Assembly (NCBI GenBank): GCA_026397575.1
Contig: JAPLUP010000657.1
Location: 1 to 8,222, forward strand
Length of the DNA: 8,222 bases
Reading direction: 5' to 3'
Source: Candidatus Zixiibacteriota bacterium
GTDB lineage: Bacteria; Zixibacteria; MSB-5A5; CAIYYT01
Shown one piece after another: positions 7,216 through 8,222 of this stretch. The notes under the pieces were generated by a model. It made no database searches. It was not told where the DNA came from and saw only the letters and a program-made list of their open reading frames with translations. Positions within the stretch are counted from its first letter, which is position 1. Each line of letters starts with the position of its first letter. A program made the translations under genes and the position numbers.

Positions 7216-7271
7216 GACAAAAAGATAGTGATTGCAATCGGTTTCTTGACTACTATAGCGCCACCATGATG

Positions 7272-7545
7272 TGTAATAACCGAGATTTGTTCTGACATTG
7301 CCGTAATTGTCTGTTTGATCTAACCTACCATTTTCTCCTTGGCCAATGGTATTGAATCAAGAAGTGTCTGCATTGACGTCTTCCCAAAACAATATTTGCC
7401 GCTGTGCGGCCGCTGCTCGTTGTCTTCCACCGGCCAAGTAGCGACATCTTCCTGCAGTTCATCGAGGCCCCGATAGATTATTTTCCGGGTAGGCATCAGT
7501 AAAATCAATTTTGGCGTGGCTATTATACCGTTTGGGAAATCCAAA
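7272..7545 (-). mobile_element. 3' remnant of an IS481-family insertion sequence
   Basis: The piece contains the end of a transposase (separate entry) and, downstream of it, an end-like sequence: TGTCAGAACAAATCTC followed by GGTTATTACA on the minus strand, ending at 7272. This is close to the terminal repeat I recall for IS481-type elements (TGTCAGATCAAGTCTGG...TACA), which end in ACA. The other end and most of the transposase are gone, so no target duplication can be read. The exact left limit of the remnant is uncertain (about 7540-7560). Confidence 0.6.
7320..7544 (-). pseudogene. IS481-family transposase, C-terminal fragment
   Basis: The readable 74 codons end with LDELQEDVATW, DNEQRPHSGKYCFGKTSMQT and LAKEKM, the C-terminal signature of IS481-type DDE transposases (W-YN-ERPH-G, then GKTPMQTF and LAKEK). 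Upstream, PNGIIATPKLIL lines up with the family's TNGICERFHKTIL, but the catalytic Glu is lost. The next stretch (about 7487-7512) matches the usual EFY-AFRKKIYR only if a frameshift is allowed. A TTG at 7544 opens the frame and is not a real start. The full protein would be several times longer, so this is a dead fragment. Confidence 0.75.
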
Positions 7546-7612
7546 AAATATATGGCCTTAAAGAAAAATCACCATCATAAAAGTGGACTTTGAAATAAGA
7601 GGCTAAAACAAT

Positions 7613-8222
7613 TTAATTCAAATACGCCCTAAGCGAGCGACTGCGGGAGGCGTGGCGCAGACGACGAATGGCTTTCTCTTTAATCTGGCGCACCCGCTCG
7701 CGGGTCAGCGAAAAACGGGCGCCAATTTCTTCAAGCGTCAGGGCTTTCTCATGATTTAAGCCAAAATAGAGACTTATTACCTCGGCCTCGCGCGCGGTTA
7801 GAGTATCCAGGGCTTTTTCAATTTCAAGTTTCAGCGATTGATCCAGCAATTCCTCATCCGGAGCCGGCTGAAATTCATCCTCCAGAATATCTATAAGTGA
7901 ATTATCCTCCGAAACCGAAAAGGGAGCATCCAGCGAAAGATGAGAATTGGATATTTTTAAAGTATCCGATACTTCTATCTCCGAGAGATCAAGCTCGCGG
8001 GCGATTTCATCGGGAGACGGTTCCCGTCCCAATCCCTGCTCGAGAAAACTGGATATTTTCCCTATCTTGTGCAGGGTGCCGACACGGTTCAAAGGAAGTC
8101 GGACAATGCGGCTCTGCTCGGCCAATGCCTGAAGAATGGCCTGGCGAATCCACCAGACAGCGTAGCTAATAAATTTAAAACCACGGGTTTCATCGAATCG
8201 TTTGGCTGCCTTGATTAATCCA
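7613..8222 (-). CDS. rpoD: Primary sigma-70 factor, C-terminal part (gene continues past the right edge)
   Basis: 202 codons are visible, and the frame is open to the edge, so the start is outside; the TTG at 8125 is internal. The fragment begins in region 2 ([17 protein letters not shown], then [12 protein letters not shown]), which binds core enzyme and the -10 element. Region 3 follows ([49 protein letters not shown]). Region 4 comes last ([18 protein letters not shown], then the helix-turn-helix [20 protein letters not shown] and [13 protein letters not shown]), which contacts the -35 element. The complete region 4.2 and the phrase [12 protein letters not shown] mark a primary, not an alternative, sigma factor of the FCB kind. 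It stops at TAA 7613-7615, about 70 bases above the IS remnant, and is not obviously co-transcribed with the operon. It should direct most housekeeping promoters, possibly including the one at 7185-7215. Confidence 0.92.
   Translation of the reverse strand, partial: GLIKAAKRFDETRGFKFISYAVWWIRQAILQALAEQSRIVRLPLNRVGTLHKIGKISSFLEQGLGREPSPDEIARELDLSEIEVSDTLKISNSHLSLDAPFSVSEDNSLIDILEDEFQPAPDEELLDQSLKLEIEKALDTLTAREAEVISLYFGLNHEKALTLEEIGARFSLTRERVRQIKEKAIRRLRHASRSRSLRAYLN

Larger units (their letters stand above)
7163..7612. other. Intergenic region between sigma factor and operon
   Basis: About 450 bases with no intact gene. It holds, from low to high coordinates, the operon ribosome site (GGAAG, 7171-7175), the palindrome and promoter (7180-7215), a stretch at 7216-7271 in which I see nothing clear, the IS481-type remnant (7272 to about 7545) and an AT-rich spacer (7546-7612) behind the sigma gene. 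I could not find a convincing terminator for the sigma gene in that spacer. Confidence 0.7.

Noticed and set aside
7580..7591. AAAGT-GG-ACTTT near-palindrome behind the sigma gene as a terminator
   Set aside because: A two-base loop cannot form a normal hairpin, the arms are short and AT-rich, and no U-tract follows at the right distance.
1..8222. CRISPR array, tRNA, rRNA, riboswitch or origin
   Set aside because: I saw no regularly spaced repeats, no cloverleaf-like sequence ending in CCA, no rRNA-like stretch and no DnaA-box cluster. Only the single pair of 96-base coding repeats was found.

Overview
The window looks like chromosomal DNA of an uncultivated bacterium of the broad Bacteroidota/Chlorobiota (FCB) type. 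The main evidence is the primary sigma factor at the right edge, whose region 2.4-3.0 reads [14 protein letters not shown] and [15 protein letters not shown], as I remember FCB-type RpoD/SigA proteins. The promoter in front of the main operon also fits the Bacteroidota TAnnTTTG pattern. The phylum itself is inference.

Layout, left to right. (1) Positions 1-803 (+) hold the broken, AT-richer remains of a multi-membrane-span GT-C glycosyltransferase. It has a one-base frameshift in a T-run near 212-217 and no C-terminal membrane segments. (2) Positions 804-1016 are a convergent intergenic gap with a perfect 8-bp hairpin directly behind the operon. (3) Positions 7162 down to 1017 (-) form one tightly packed operon. 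In transcription order it has an AftA-like (GT85-like) polyprenyl-phosphate-sugar glycosyltransferase with an extra C-terminal domain, a 65-codon mini-gene, a YfhO-family membrane protein, and a GT39/ArnT-like glycosyltransferase. The mini-gene is a truncated second copy of the N-terminus of the last gene. Its stop overlaps the start of the YfhO gene by 8 bases, so translational coupling is likely. (4) Positions 7163-7612 hold the operon promoter, with a palindrome over its -10 element, and a decayed 3' end of an IS481-family insertion sequence. (5) From 7613 to the window edge (-) is the C-terminal part of a primary sigma factor.

The operon products are all large polytopic membrane proteins of the lipid-linked-sugar (GT-C) type. 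The simplest reading is a set that adds sugars to a surface glycan, glycolipid or protein on the outer face of the cytoplasmic membrane. No nucleotide-sugar (GT-A/GT-B) transferase, flippase or polymerase is present, so the substrate cannot be read from this window. The points most worth a second look are the duplicated N-terminal cassette surviving as a coupled mini-gene, the AftA-like protein outside an evident actinobacterial setting, and the palindromic promoter beside an IS remnant.
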